Assembly (NCBI RefSeq): GCF_010731795.1
Contig: NZ_AP022591.1
Coordinates: 4,340,001 to 4,404,000, forward strand
Length of the DNA: 64,000 nt
Source of the DNA: Mycolicibacterium celeriflavum
GTDB lineage: Bacteria; Actinomycetota; Actinomycetes; Mycobacteriales; Mycobacteriaceae
Direction of reading: 5' to 3'
A program made the position numbers and the translations under genes. The first letter of the stretch is position 1, and every line of letters starts with the position of its first letter. This document shows, in pieces, positions 24,285 through 32,461 of the stretch. The notes beneath the pieces were generated by a model, which made no database searches, was not told the DNA's origin, and was given only the letters and a program-made list of their open reading frames with translations.

Positions 24285-25274
24285 ATGAGAGTGTTGCTGA
24301 CCGGCGGCACCGGGTTCGTTGGAGCGTGGACGGCCAAGGCGGTCGCCGACGCTAACCATCAGGTGCGTTTCCTGGTCCGTGATCCGGCGCGGCTGGTGAC
24401 GAGCGCAGCGCAGATCGGTGTCGACACCGACGACTTCGCCGTCGGCGACATCGCCGACGCTGAAGCGACGGCCGCGGCGATGGACGGCTGTGACGCCGTA
24501 ATTCACTCCGCGGCAATGGTTTCCATGGATCCCCGGCAGGCCGACAAGATGCTGCAGACCAACCTTGCCGGCGCCCGCAACGTGCTCGGCGCGGCGGTTG
24601 AGCGCGGCCTCGATCCGATCGTCCACGTATCCAGCTTCACCGCACTGTTCCGACCCGGCCTCGACGTGCTCCACGCCGATCTGCCGGTGGTCGGGGGAAC
24701 CGACGGCTACGGGAAGTCCAAGGCGGAGGTGGAGAAGTACGCACGTGGACTACAGGATGCGGGTGCGCCCGTGAACATCACGTACCCGGGCATGGTGCTG
24801 GGGCCGCCGGCGGGAAACCAGTTCGGCGAAGCGGCCGAAGGCGTCGAGGCGGCCGTGAAGATGCGTGGGGTGCCGGGGCGCGGTGCCGCCTGGATTGTGG
24901 TCGACGTCCGCGACCTGGCTGCGCTGCACGCCGCGCTACTCGAAACCGGCAAGGGGCCACGTCGATACATGGCAGGCGGCAAACGCGTCGCGATCGCCGA
25001 CCTGGCATCGATGATCGGCCGCGCAACGAACCGGTCGCTTCGGGTGTACCCCGTGCCGGATACGTTGCTGCGCAACCTCGGAAGGGTGGTCGACGTGGCG
25101 GGGCCCTATCTGCCGTTCGACGCGCCGGTGACGCGGGCGGCCATGCAGTACTACACCCAGATGCCTTCGTCTGACGATTCCGCCGGCGAGATAGAACTCG
25201 CGATCAGCTACCGGGATCCGCAGGAGACGCTGTCGGACACCGTCGCTGGGCTGCGGCAGGTCGGCAGGTTGTAG
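24285..25274 (+). CDS. NAD-dependent epimerase/dehydratase (extended SDR)
   Basis: A 329-residue extended SDR similar to 3-beta-hydroxysteroid dehydrogenase/dihydroflavonol reductase-like proteins. The N-terminus MRVLLTGGTGFVGAW has the GxxGxxG NAD motif, and VHVSSFTALF followed by YGKSKAEVEKYAR supplies the Ser and YxxxK active site. The start at 24285 is chosen because GGAGG lies at 24275-24279; a further ATG upstream overlaps that ribosome site. Substrate unknown; it stands alone between an SDR gene and a secreted-protein gene. Confidence 0.87.
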   Translation: MRVLLTGGTGFVGAWTAKAVADANHQVRFLVRDPARLVTSAAQIGVDTDDFAVGDIADAEATAAAMDGCDAVIHSAAMVSMDPRQADKMLQTNLAGARNVLGAAVERGLDPIVHVSSFTALFRPGLDVLHADLPVVGGTDGYGKSKAEVEKYARGLQDAGAPVNITYPGMVLGPPAGNQFGEAAEGVEAAVKMRGVPGRGAAWIVVDVRDLAALHAALLETGKGPRRYMAGGKRVAIADLASMIGRATNRSLRVYPVPDTLLRNLGRVVDVAGPYLPFDAPVTRAAMQYYTQMPSSDDSAGEIELAISYRDPQETLSDTVAGLRQVGRL

Positions 25275-25320
25275 GTCGTTCGCAGGTTTAAGCACCCGAA
25301 TGTCGTGGTAGCCAAGCTCC

Positions 25321-25698
25321 ATGATCGAAAAACTGACGAAGATGACGCCCCTGTTGTTCTCGGGCGCTGCGGCAGTCGCGATCGCTGTGGCGCCGATCGC
25401 CGGTGCGCAACCGGCGCCTCCGCCGTGTCTCAATGCTGACGGCACCCCGTGTGCGGGTATCGGCAACGTCGAGGCCGGCCCCGGTGGTGGTGCGCAAGTG
25501 AATGTTCCGAACGGCCCGCAGGGCACCGCTGACGGAGGCGGCGCCGCAGGCGTGATCCCCGGTGGCCCCGAAGGCGCGGCCGGCCCCGGCGGCGCGAGCG
25601 GTTCGCTGGCCCCGAACGGGCCCGGTGGCACGGCCGGACCCGGCGGTGCGAGCGGGTGCTTGCCGAACGTCGGCTGCGTGAACATTCCGGCTCCGTAA
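25321..25698 (+). CDS. secreted Gly/Pro-rich repeat protein
   Basis: A 125-residue exported protein. The signal peptide runs MIEKLTKMTPLLFSGAAAVAIAV and ends near PIAGAQP. The mature ~95 residues are strongly enriched in Gly, Pro, Ala and Asn with imperfect repeats (GPQGTADGGGAAG, GPEGAAGPGGASG, GPGGTAGPGGASG). Four cysteines sit as pairs at the two ends of the mature chain (PCLNADGTPC and GCLPNVGC), suggesting disulfides that tether the termini. No enzymatic motif is seen; a cell-wall or surface role is a guess. Mycobacteria carry several such small glycine-rich exported proteins. Confidence 0.75.
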   Translation: MIEKLTKMTPLLFSGAAAVAIAVAPIAGAQPAPPPCLNADGTPCAGIGNVEAGPGGGAQVNVPNGPQGTADGGGAAGVIPGGPEGAAGPGGASGSLAPNGPGGTAGPGGASGCLPNVGCVNIPAP

Positions 25699-25792
25699 CC
25701 GACAGCTGAGTTCCCAGCCTCGCGGCGCACGCTTCTTGGTGAGCGTGCGCCGCGTTGGCCTGTGCCAAGCACCACACTGCCGATAGATCTGC

Positions 25793-25820
25793 TTGACAAT
25801 TCATTGGGTTTTCCTAACAC
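25793..25820 (+). promoter_or_regulatory. sigma-A-like promoter of the HTH gene
   Basis: TTGACA (25793-25798), a 16-bp spacer and TAACAC (25815-25820). The predicted start site falls at or next to the GTG at 25829, indicating leaderless translation. The inverted repeat AACAC-T-GTGTT (25816-25826) overlaps the -10 and could be an autoregulatory site. Confidence 0.55.
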
Positions 25821-25828
25821 TGTGTTGT

Positions 25829-26140
25829 GTGAGTCCGGTGAGACGGGGCGATTCGCTCCCCATCCACAACCGCATCGGCGTCCTACGCGCCGAGCGGAGG
25901 ATGACGCGGGCTGAACTCGCAGCGCTGATCGACGTGAACCCGCAGACCGTCGGCGCGCTCGAACGCGGCGACCACTATCCGAGCCTCGACCTGGCGTTTC
26001 GGATCTGCGACGTCTTCGGGCTGCCCGTCGAGGCGGTGTTCTCCCGCACGGAGTTCACGCCGCTGTCCACCGAGCTCTACCGCAGGAACCCGCGCGCGCA
26101 AGGAGGCGACCCAGATGTCCCAGTCAACCCCGCAGGCTGA
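25829..26140 (+). CDS. small Xre/YozG-type helix-turn-helix regulator
   Basis: A 103-residue protein with a Cro/cI-type helix-turn-helix in residues ~12-70: IHNRIGVLRAERRMTRAELA, LIDVNPQTVGALERGDHYPS, LDLAFRICDVFGLPVEAVF. This pattern is typical of the small HTH regulators often paired with a membrane protein. The start is not fixed: GTG at 25829 fits the predicted leaderless transcript, and GTG at 25838 is also possible. The 3' end overlaps the start of the four-helix membrane protein gene by 26 bp, so the two are one unit. Confidence 0.82.
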   Translation: MSPVRRGDSLPIHNRIGVLRAERRMTRAELAALIDVNPQTVGALERGDHYPSLDLAFRICDVFGLPVEAVFSRTEFTPLSTELYRRNPRAQGGDPDVPVNPAG

Positions 26141-26660
26141 CCGAACGCTCATCGACCGCTACCAGGACTACCGGACGAGGCGGTTCCTCAAGCATGAGCG
26201 GACCTATGCCCACTCGCTTCTGAGTTGGCGCACCCAGTCCCGACGCCGAATTCTGGTGATCGGTCTCGGCGTCACCTTCGCGTTCATGTTCGCGGTGAGT
26301 GTCCTGAGCGCGTTCGGATTATGGTGGGCGCCGTTGTTGTGGCTGGTCGCATGTCTGTTCTTCTTCCCGCTGTGGATCATGCTGCAGATCGTGTCCGGCA
26401 GGCAGGGCGACGCCCCGGAGGCGGCCCTCGATGAGTACGAGGTGCAGCAGCGCAACAGTGCGCGCTCGATCGGCCTGACCATCACCCAGAACCTGATGTT
26501 GATCCCGATCGGCTACCTGCTCATCGCGTCAATCTACTTGCGCGACACCGACACCGACGTGGCCTACGCGGGTGCATTGATGTCACTCGCCGTGCTGGTG
26601 TTCGGCGGTTGCGCGCCGGCGATGATCCTCGGCTGGAGCCGTCCGGACCCCGACGCCTAG
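26115..26660 (+). CDS. four-helix membrane protein paired with the HTH regulator
   Basis: A 181-residue protein with two hydrophobic hairpins: ILVIGLGVTFAFMFAVSVLS / WWAPLLWLVACLFFFPLWIM, and LTITQNLMLIPIGYLLIASI / AGALMSLAVLVFGGCAPAMI. Between them lies a charged loop with ALDEYEVQQRNSARS. A strong AGGAGG (26101-26106) precedes the ATG. Pairs of a small HTH gene and a membrane protein of unknown function are common in actinobacteria and archaea; the membrane partner may sense a signal or tether the regulator, but this is speculative. Its stop overlaps that of the convergent pgi gene (CTAG). Confidence 0.75.
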   Translation: MSQSTPQADRTLIDRYQDYRTRRFLKHERTYAHSLLSWRTQSRRRILVIGLGVTFAFMFAVSVLSAFGLWWAPLLWLVACLFFFPLWIMLQIVSGRQGDAPEAALDEYEVQQRNSARSIGLTITQNLMLIPIGYLLIASIYLRDTDTDVAYAGALMSLAVLVFGGCAPAMILGWSRPDPDA

Positions 26661-28348
26661 GCCGAGCGACCACGCTCGGCGCGGTAATGCCGCACCAGCG
26701 TGTCGGTCGAGCTGTCCGATTGTTCGGCGGGGGAGTCGTCGTTGGTGATGACCGGTAGCAGCGCTTTGGCTTGTGTCTTACCGAGTTCGACGCCCCACTG
26801 GTCGAACGAGTCGATGCCCCAGATGACGCCTTCGGTGAACACCTGGTGCTCGTAGAGCGCGATCAACTGGCCGAGCACCGACGGCGTCAGCTTCGTGGCC
26901 AGGATCGACGTGGTCGGCCGGTTGCCCGGCATCACCTTGTGCGGCACCACATTCGGTGGCGTCCCCTCGGCGGCGATCTCCTCGGCGGTCTTGCCGAACG
27001 CGAGCACCTGCGTCTGGGCGAAGAAGTTGCTCATTAACAGGTCGTGCATGCTGCCGCGGCCGTCGGCCGTCGGTAGGTCGTTGGTGGGTTGGGAGAATCC
27101 GATGAAGTCGGCGGGCACCAGACGCGTGCCCTGGTGCAGCAGTTGGTAGAACGCGTGCTGGCCGTTGGTTCCCGGCTCGCCCCAGAAGATCTCGCCGGTG
27201 CTCGTGGTGACCGGTGTTCCGTCGGCGCGCACCGACTTGCCGTTGGACTCCATCGTCAGCTGCTGCAGGTAGGCGGCGAACCGCGCCAAGTCGTTCGAAT
27301 AGGGCAGCACCGCACGCGTTTCGGCGCCGAAGAACTCGTTGTACCAGAGTCCGATCAGGCCGAGTAGCACCGGCACGTTCGCCTCCAGCGGCGTGGTGCG
27401 GAAGTGCTCGTCGACGATGTGGAAGCCGGACAGAAACTCGGCGAACCGTTCGCGGCCGATGACCGCCATCACGCTCAAACCGATTGCGCTGTCGACGGAA
27501 TAGCGGCCGCCGACCCAGTCCCAGAACCCGAACATGTTCTCGGTGTTGATGCCGAAATCGTCGACCAACTTCTTGTTCGTCGACACCGCGACGAAGTGCT
27601 TGGCCACCGCCGCATCGCCGAGCGCGTCGGTGAGCCACCGTCGGGCCGCCGTCGCGTTGGTCAGCGTCTCCAGGGTGGAGAACGTCTTGGAGGCGACGAT
27701 GAAAAGCGTTGTCGCCGGGTCGAGTCCGTCGAGCTTGGCCACCAGATCGGCCGGGTCGACGTTGGACACGAACCGCGCCGAGATGCCCGCGTCGGCGTAA
27801 TGGCGCAGCGCCAGCGTCACCATCGCCGGGCCCAGGTCCGAACCGCCGATGCCGATGTTGACGACGGTCTTGATCAGCTGGCCCGTCGCCCCGGTCCACT
27901 CGCCGCTGCGCAACCGGTCGGTGAAGTCGCCCATCTTGTCGAGCACCGCGTGCACGTCGGCGACGACGTCGTGACCGTCGACGGACAGTTCGGCGCCGCG
28001 CGGCAACCGCAGCGCGGTGTGCAGGACGGCCCGGTCCTCGGAGGTGTTGATGTGCACGCCGGAGAACATCGCGTCGCGCCGCTGTTCGAGGCCGGCGGCG
28101 CGGGCCAGGTCGACCAGCAGCGCGAGCGTCTCACGCGTGACGCGGTGCTTGCTGTAGTCGACGTAGAGGTCGCCGACCGTCGTCGCCAACTCGGTGCCGC
28201 GAGCCGGATCCTCGGCGAAGAACTCCCGCAGGTGTTTGCCGCCGATCTCGTCGTGATGCCGTTGCAGGGCCTGCCATGCCGGTGTCGAGGCGATATCGGG
28301 GATCTCCGGTGTTGTCGGCTCCTCGCGCAAGCGCTCATCGCTGCTCAT
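26657..28348 (-). CDS. pgi: glucose-6-phosphate isomerase
   Basis: Pgi (563 aa) interconverts glucose-6-phosphate and fructose-6-phosphate. Signature sequences are TVVNIGIGGSDLGPAMV, FVSNVDPADLV, the phosphate loop ASKTFSTLETLTNA, GGRYSVDSAIGLSVM, and near the C-terminus GIDSFDQWGVELGK. Length and content match cytosolic bacterial Pgi, counterpart of Rv0946c. ATG 28348 is preferred over GTG 28354 because AAGG lies at a workable distance upstream only for the former. The first codons (SSDERLREE) coincide with a 19-nt oligonucleotide that recurs at 57910-57928. Confidence 0.96.
   Translation of the reverse strand: MSSDERLREEPTTPEIPDIASTPAWQALQRHHDEIGGKHLREFFAEDPARGTELATTVGDLYVDYSKHRVTRETLALLVDLARAAGLEQRRDAMFSGVHINTSEDRAVLHTALRLPRGAELSVDGHDVVADVHAVLDKMGDFTDRLRSGEWTGATGQLIKTVVNIGIGGSDLGPAMVTLALRHYADAGISARFVSNVDPADLVAKLDGLDPATTLFIVASKTFSTLETLTNATAARRWLTDALGDAAVAKHFVAVSTNKKLVDDFGINTENMFGFWDWVGGRYSVDSAIGLSVMAVIGRERFAEFLSGFHIVDEHFRTTPLEANVPVLLGLIGLWYNEFFGAETRAVLPYSNDLARFAAYLQQLTMESNGKSVRADGTPVTTSTGEIFWGEPGTNGQHAFYQLLHQGTRLVPADFIGFSQPTNDLPTADGRGSMHDLLMSNFFAQTQVLAFGKTAEEIAAEGTPPNVVPHKVMPGNRPTTSILATKLTPSVLGQLIALYEHQVFTEGVIWGIDSFDQWGVELGKTQAKALLPVITNDDSPAEQSDSSTDTLVRHYRAERGRSA
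28323..28341 (-). repeat. 19-nt oligonucleotide, copy 1
   Basis: TCGCGCAAGCGCTCATCGC, identical to 57910-57928. This copy is inside the first codons of pgi and encodes part of SDERLRE. Confidence 0.8.
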
Positions 28349-28396
28349 GGGCACGACCTTAGTGCGGCCAAATCGCCAAAGGTGTAATCAAGAAAT

Positions 28397-29845
28397 ATGG
28401 ATACCGCGAAGCTGCTGTCGTCAGTTCCCACCGGACTGTGGATCGGCGGTGAAGAACGCCAAGCCGCCTCGACCTTCGATGTGCTCGACCCGTCCGACGA
28501 CTCCGTGCTGACCTCGGTCGGCAACGCGGGAGCCCAGGACGCGGTCGACGCGCTCGATGCAGCCTGCGCGGTGCAGGCCGAATGGGCGGCCACCGCCCCG
28601 CGCCAGCGCGGCGAGATCCTGCGCGCGGTGTTCGACACGATCACCGAACGCGCCGAGGACATCGCCACGCTGATGACACTGGAGATGGGAAAGGTGCTGC
28701 GCGAGAGCATGGGCGAGGTCACTTACGGCGCCGAGTTCTTCCGCTGGTTCGCCGAGGAGGCCGTGCGCATCGCGGGCCGCTACACCCCGAGCCCGGCGGG
28801 CAGCGGCCGCGTCCTGGTCACCAAGCAGCCGGTCGGCCCGTGTTACGCGATCACGCCCTGGAACTTCCCGTTGGCGATGGGCACCCGCAAGATCGGCCCG
28901 GCGCTCGCCGCCGGCTGCACGATGATGGTCAAACCTGCCCAGGAGACGCCGTTGACCATGCTGCTGCTGGCCAAGCTGATGGACGACGCGGGCCTGCCCA
29001 AGGGCGTGCTGTCGGTGCTGCCGACCAACAACCCCAAAGACGTCACCGCCGCGCTGATCGACGACGGCCGGCTGCGCAAGCTGACCTTCACCGGCTCCAC
29101 CGGCGTCGGCAGGGCGCTGGTCAGGCAATCGGCCGACAAGCTGCTGCGCACGTCGATGGAACTCGGCGGCAATGCGCCGTTCGTGGTGTTCGACGACGCC
29201 GACATCGACGCCGCCGTCGACGGCGCAATCCTGGCCAAGATGCGCAACGGCGGCGAGGCCTGCACGGCGGCCAACCGGTTCCACGTCGCGAACCCGGTGC
29301 GCGAGGAGTTCACCGAGAAGCTGGTCAAGCGGATGAGCGAATTCACGCTCGGAAAAGGAGTCGACGGCTCTGCCACCCTGGGGCCCCTGATCAATGCCAA
29401 GCAGGTCGCCACCGTCACCGAGCTCGTGGACGACGCGGTGTCGCGCGGTGCGACGGTCGCCGTCGGCGGCGAGGCCCCCGGCGGCCCCGGCAACTTCTAC
29501 CCGGCGACCGTGCTCACCGATGTCCCCGCCGACGCCCGCATCCTCAAAGAGGAGGTGTTCGGCCCCGTCGCGCCGATCACCGGCTTCGACACCGAGGAGG
29601 AGGGCATCGCCGCGGCCAACGACACCGAATACGGGCTGTCCGCCTACATCTACACCAGGTCGCTGGACCGCGCGTTGCGCGTCGCCGAGCGCATCGAGTC
29701 CGGCATGGTCGGCGTCAACCGCGGCGTGATCTCCGATCCGGCGGCGCCGTTCGGCGGCGTCAAGGAGTCGGGCTTCGGTCGCGAGGGCGGCTTCGAGGGC
29801 ATCGACGAGTACCTCGAGATCAAGTACATCGCGCTGACGAAGTAG
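28397..29845 (+). CDS. NAD(P)-dependent succinate-semialdehyde dehydrogenase
   Basis: A 482-residue aldehyde dehydrogenase of the succinate-semialdehyde group. Key positions: PWNFPLAMGTRKIGPALAAG (substrate/cofactor cleft), FTGSTGVGRAL, the general base Glu255 in MELGGNAPF and the nucleophile Cys289 in GGEACTAANR. The C-terminal PFGGVKESGFGREGG is typical of GabD-type enzymes. It oxidises succinic semialdehyde to succinate, feeding the TCA cycle; mycobacteria carry two such genes (gabD1, gabD2), and I do not assign which this is. Divergent from pgi with a 48-bp gap. Confidence 0.87.
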   Translation: MDTAKLLSSVPTGLWIGGEERQAASTFDVLDPSDDSVLTSVGNAGAQDAVDALDAACAVQAEWAATAPRQRGEILRAVFDTITERAEDIATLMTLEMGKVLRESMGEVTYGAEFFRWFAEEAVRIAGRYTPSPAGSGRVLVTKQPVGPCYAITPWNFPLAMGTRKIGPALAAGCTMMVKPAQETPLTMLLLAKLMDDAGLPKGVLSVLPTNNPKDVTAALIDDGRLRKLTFTGSTGVGRALVRQSADKLLRTSMELGGNAPFVVFDDADIDAAVDGAILAKMRNGGEACTAANRFHVANPVREEFTEKLVKRMSEFTLGKGVDGSATLGPLINAKQVATVTELVDDAVSRGATVAVGGEAPGGPGNFYPATVLTDVPADARILKEEVFGPVAPITGFDTEEEGIAAANDTEYGLSAYIYTRSLDRALRVAERIESGMVGVNRGVISDPAAPFGGVKESGFGREGGFEGIDEYLEIKYIALTK

Positions 29846-29903
29846 GCCGACACGCCGCCGCGCCTGCACCGCCGCGTCCGTCGGCGCAGGCAAGATTTCG
29901 CAA

Positions 29904-31901
29904 GTGAATGCGCGTCGCTCCGTCGCGCCCGCTGATCGCCGCCCGCGGTCCGACCTTCGCTCCTCGCGTGCGCATCGGCGTGGCGAGATCCCCGCCCTCG
30001 ACGGCATCCGCGCCGTCGCTGTCGCACTGGTACTCGCCGACCATGGCGGCATCCCGGGCGTCTCCGGCGGCTTCCTCGGCGTCGACGTCTTCTTCGTGCT
30101 GAGCGGCTTCCTGATCACTTCGCTGCTGCTCGACGAGCACGCCCGCACCGGCCGAATCCGGCTGCGTGACTTCTGGATTCGCCGGGCCCGCCGATTGCTG
30201 CCCGCGCTGCTGGTCACGGTGCTGGCGGTCGTGGCGTTTCGCGACCTGTTCGCGCCGGAATCGGTTGCGACGCTGCGCGACGACGCCGTCGCGTCGTTCT
30301 TCTGGGTGGCCAACTGGGCATTCGTCGCGCAGCGCACCGACTACTTCTCGCAGGGCGCACCCCCGTCGCCGCTGCAGCACACCTGGTCGCTGGGGGTCGA
30401 GGAGCAGTACTACCTGCTGTGGCCGCTGCTGCTGATCGTCGTCGCGGTGCTGTTCTGCCGGCGGGACCGGGTGCAACTGCGGTGGGTGGTCTTCGCACTG
30501 GCCACCGTGGGCGCGATCGCGTCGGCGACGGCGGCGATCGTGTTCACCAGCGAGGCGTCGCTCAACCGCATCTACTTCGGCACCGACACCCGCGCGCAGG
30601 CGCTGCTCGTCGGTGCCGCGGCGGCCGCGCTGCTGGTGCGGGACTGGACGACGGTGACCATGGCCGGGCCGGTGATCCGGACGCGGTGGCTGCGGTGGGT
30701 CGGCCGCATCCTGTCCGTCGTCGGCGTCGCGGTACTGGCCTTCGCCGTACACACCGCGACCGGCAGCGTCGGCGACTTCCGCGCCGGCCTGCTGATCGTC
30801 GTGGCGCTCGCGGCAGGTCTGGTGATCGGGGCGGTGGCAATGGACCAGGACGGGCCCGCCGCGCGCGTGCTGGCGTGGCGGCCGCTGGTCTGGCTGGGGG
30901 CGATCTCCTACGGCGTCTACCTGTGGCACTGGCCGATCTTCCTGGTGGTCAACGGTGAACGCACCGGATGGTCCGGTTGGTCGTTGTTCGCCCTGCGCTG
31001 CGCGGCGACGCTGGGTGTGGCTGCGCTGTCGTGGTGGCTGCTGGAACAGCCCATCCGGCGCTGGCGGCCGGTGATCGTGCCGATGCTGCCGCTGGCCGGC
31101 GCGACGGCTGCCACCGCCGCGGTGATCACGATGACCGTGCTGCCGGTCGGCGTGCCGTCGACCCCGGTGCAGGACTCGCGCATCGACTCCGCCGCGCTGG
31201 TCGCACCGGAGATTCCGGTCGAGGTGCAGCGCACAGTCGCCCGGGAACCGGGCACCCGGACCGTCGCGGTGTTCGGCGACTCGGTGGCGTGGACGCTGAT
31301 GCGCTACCTGCCCGAAACGCCGGGCCTGGCGTTCACCGACTACACGACGATCGGATGTGGCATCGCGCGCGGCGGACCGTACCGGTACGTCGGGCAGACG
31401 CTCGACCAGAAACCCGAATGCGACTCATGGCCGATCAGGTGGTCCCAACGCGTCAAGCACGACCGCCCCGACGTGGTGCTGCTGATCGTCGGCCGCTGGG
31501 AGGTCGTCGACCGGATGAACGAAGGGCGTTGGACGCACATCGGCGAACCCGCCTACGACGCCTATCTGCGGGCCGAACTCAATCGCGCGCTCGACATCCT
31601 GTCCTCGACCGGCGCGCGCGTCGTCGTCACCACCGAGCCCTACAACCGGCGCGCCGAGAAGCCGGACGGCAGCCTCTACCCCGAGGACGACCCGGATCGC
31701 ACCGACGACTGGAATGCCTTGTTGCGCAGCGCGGTCAAGTACCGGCAGAACGTCTCGGTGCTCGACCTGAACCGCAAGCTGGGCCCGAACGGCGGCTACA
31801 CCAACCGGATCGACGGCATCCGCATTCGCAGCGACGGCGTACACCCCACCCCCGAGGCGGTCGAGTGGCTGACGCCGTGGTTGACCGACGCGCTGCGCTA
31901 G
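29904..31901 (+). CDS. acyltransferase-3 / SGNH fusion membrane protein
   Basis: A 665-residue OafA/YrhL-type acyltransferase. After a basic N-terminus comes the family motif EIPALDGIRAVAVALVLADH with the catalytic-region His, then GFLGVDVFFVLSGFLITSLLL, and about ten membrane helices to residue ~415, including WSLGVEEQYYLLWPLLLI. The C-terminal periplasmic ~230 residues form an SGNH hydrolase-like domain: VAVFGDSVAWTLM (block I Ser) and SDGVHPTPEAVEWL (block V Asp/His). Such proteins O-acylate surface polysaccharides or glycolipids. GTG start at 29904. An IR element (31903-31951) follows the stop. The acceptor glycan is unknown. Confidence 0.9.
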   Translation: MNARRSVAPADRRPRSDLRSSRAHRRGEIPALDGIRAVAVALVLADHGGIPGVSGGFLGVDVFFVLSGFLITSLLLDEHARTGRIRLRDFWIRRARRLLPALLVTVLAVVAFRDLFAPESVATLRDDAVASFFWVANWAFVAQRTDYFSQGAPPSPLQHTWSLGVEEQYYLLWPLLLIVVAVLFCRRDRVQLRWVVFALATVGAIASATAAIVFTSEASLNRIYFGTDTRAQALLVGAAAAALLVRDWTTVTMAGPVIRTRWLRWVGRILSVVGVAVLAFAVHTATGSVGDFRAGLLIVVALAAGLVIGAVAMDQDGPAARVLAWRPLVWLGAISYGVYLWHWPIFLVVNGERTGWSGWSLFALRCAATLGVAALSWWLLEQPIRRWRPVIVPMLPLAGATAATAAVITMTVLPVGVPSTPVQDSRIDSAALVAPEIPVEVQRTVAREPGTRTVAVFGDSVAWTLMRYLPETPGLAFTDYTTIGCGIARGGPYRYVGQTLDQKPECDSWPIRWSQRVKHDRPDVVLLIVGRWEVVDRMNEGRWTHIGEPAYDAYLRAELNRALDILSSTGARVVVTTEPYNRRAEKPDGSLYPEDDPDRTDDWNALLRSAVKYRQNVSVLDLNRKLGPNGGYTNRIDGIRIRSDGVHPTPEAVEWLTPWLTDALR

Positions 31902-31902
31902 T

Positions 31903-31951
31903 GATTTCGGTGTCGGCAGTCGCGGTCAGCGCGACCAATTACACCGAAATC
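31903..31951. terminator. nested hairpin between convergent genes (bidirectional terminator-like repeat)
   Basis: GATTTCGGTGT (31903-31913) pairs with ACACCGAAATC (31941-31951); inside it GTCGCG (31919-31924) pairs with CGCGAC (31930-31935). The element fills the gap between the acyltransferase stop and the chorismate mutase stop, and could act in both directions. From memory, similar GATTTCGGTGT palindromes recur in mycobacterial intergenic DNA. Confidence 0.75.
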
Positions 31952-31960
31952 CCTGGAAGG

Positions 31961-32224
31961 TCAGTGGCCGAGGCGACCGCGACCCAGACGCAGCAGCAGC
32001 ATCGCGAGGTCCTTGCCGTCGGGGCCGAGTTCGCTGTAGCGCTCGATCACCTTCATCTCGCGGCTGTGCACCAGGCGGGTTCCGCCGGACGCCATGCGGG
32101 CCTGGCCGATCAATTTGGACACCTCGGTACGGCGCTTCACGGCCGCGAGGATCTCGGCGTCGAGCCGGTCGATCTCCTGGCGCAGGTCATCGATATCGGG
32201 CACAGTCTCGGTTTCGTTCGTCAT
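31961..32224 (-). CDS. cytosolic chorismate mutase (AroQ-delta type)
   Basis: An 87-residue intracellular chorismate mutase, counterpart of Rv0948c; the last ~45 residues (ARMASGGTRLVHSREMKVIE, YSELGPDGKDLA, LLRLGRGRLGH) match that enzyme almost exactly as recalled. The first helix DLRQEIDRLDAEILAAVKRR supplies the conserved Arg. The enzyme makes prephenate for Phe/Tyr synthesis and in mycobacteria is weakly active until bound by DAHP synthase; the C-terminal RLGH is the region involved in that complex. ATG at 32224 chosen; another start four codons upstream is possible. Divergent from uvrD1. Confidence 0.93.
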   Translation of the reverse strand: MTNETETVPDIDDLRQEIDRLDAEILAAVKRRTEVSKLIGQARMASGGTRLVHSREMKVIERYSELGPDGKDLAMLLLRLGRGRLGH

Positions 32225-32461
32225 GGGATTTCTCACCGCTCTCGTTGTGTGGGGTCTGGCCTCGTCCGGTCCTGGGCCTCACACAAGAGGAAGCTCTCGG
32301 GAAGCAGCTAGACCACGGGCACCGCGGACCGGTACCCGTAGAAAAATCGCTGTTTGCTGAGCACGAGACAAAGTGTGCCACCAACAGCCCTGCCAGCGCA
32401 AAGCCCGATACGCGGTTCGACCGCGGGGATGTCCCTGCGCAACGGTAAGTTCGGTAGTGAC

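Noticed and set aside
28421..30337. 638-codon minus-strand reading frame across the aldehyde dehydrogenase and acyltransferase genes
   Set aside because: It spans the ends of two real genes on the other strand, and its composition (Arg/Gln/His-rich) is typical of a frame shadow.
32225..32461. Extra small gene between the chorismate mutase and uvrD1
   Set aside because: Short frames exist on both strands but lack a ribosome site or recognisable sequence; the region is best read as divergent promoters.
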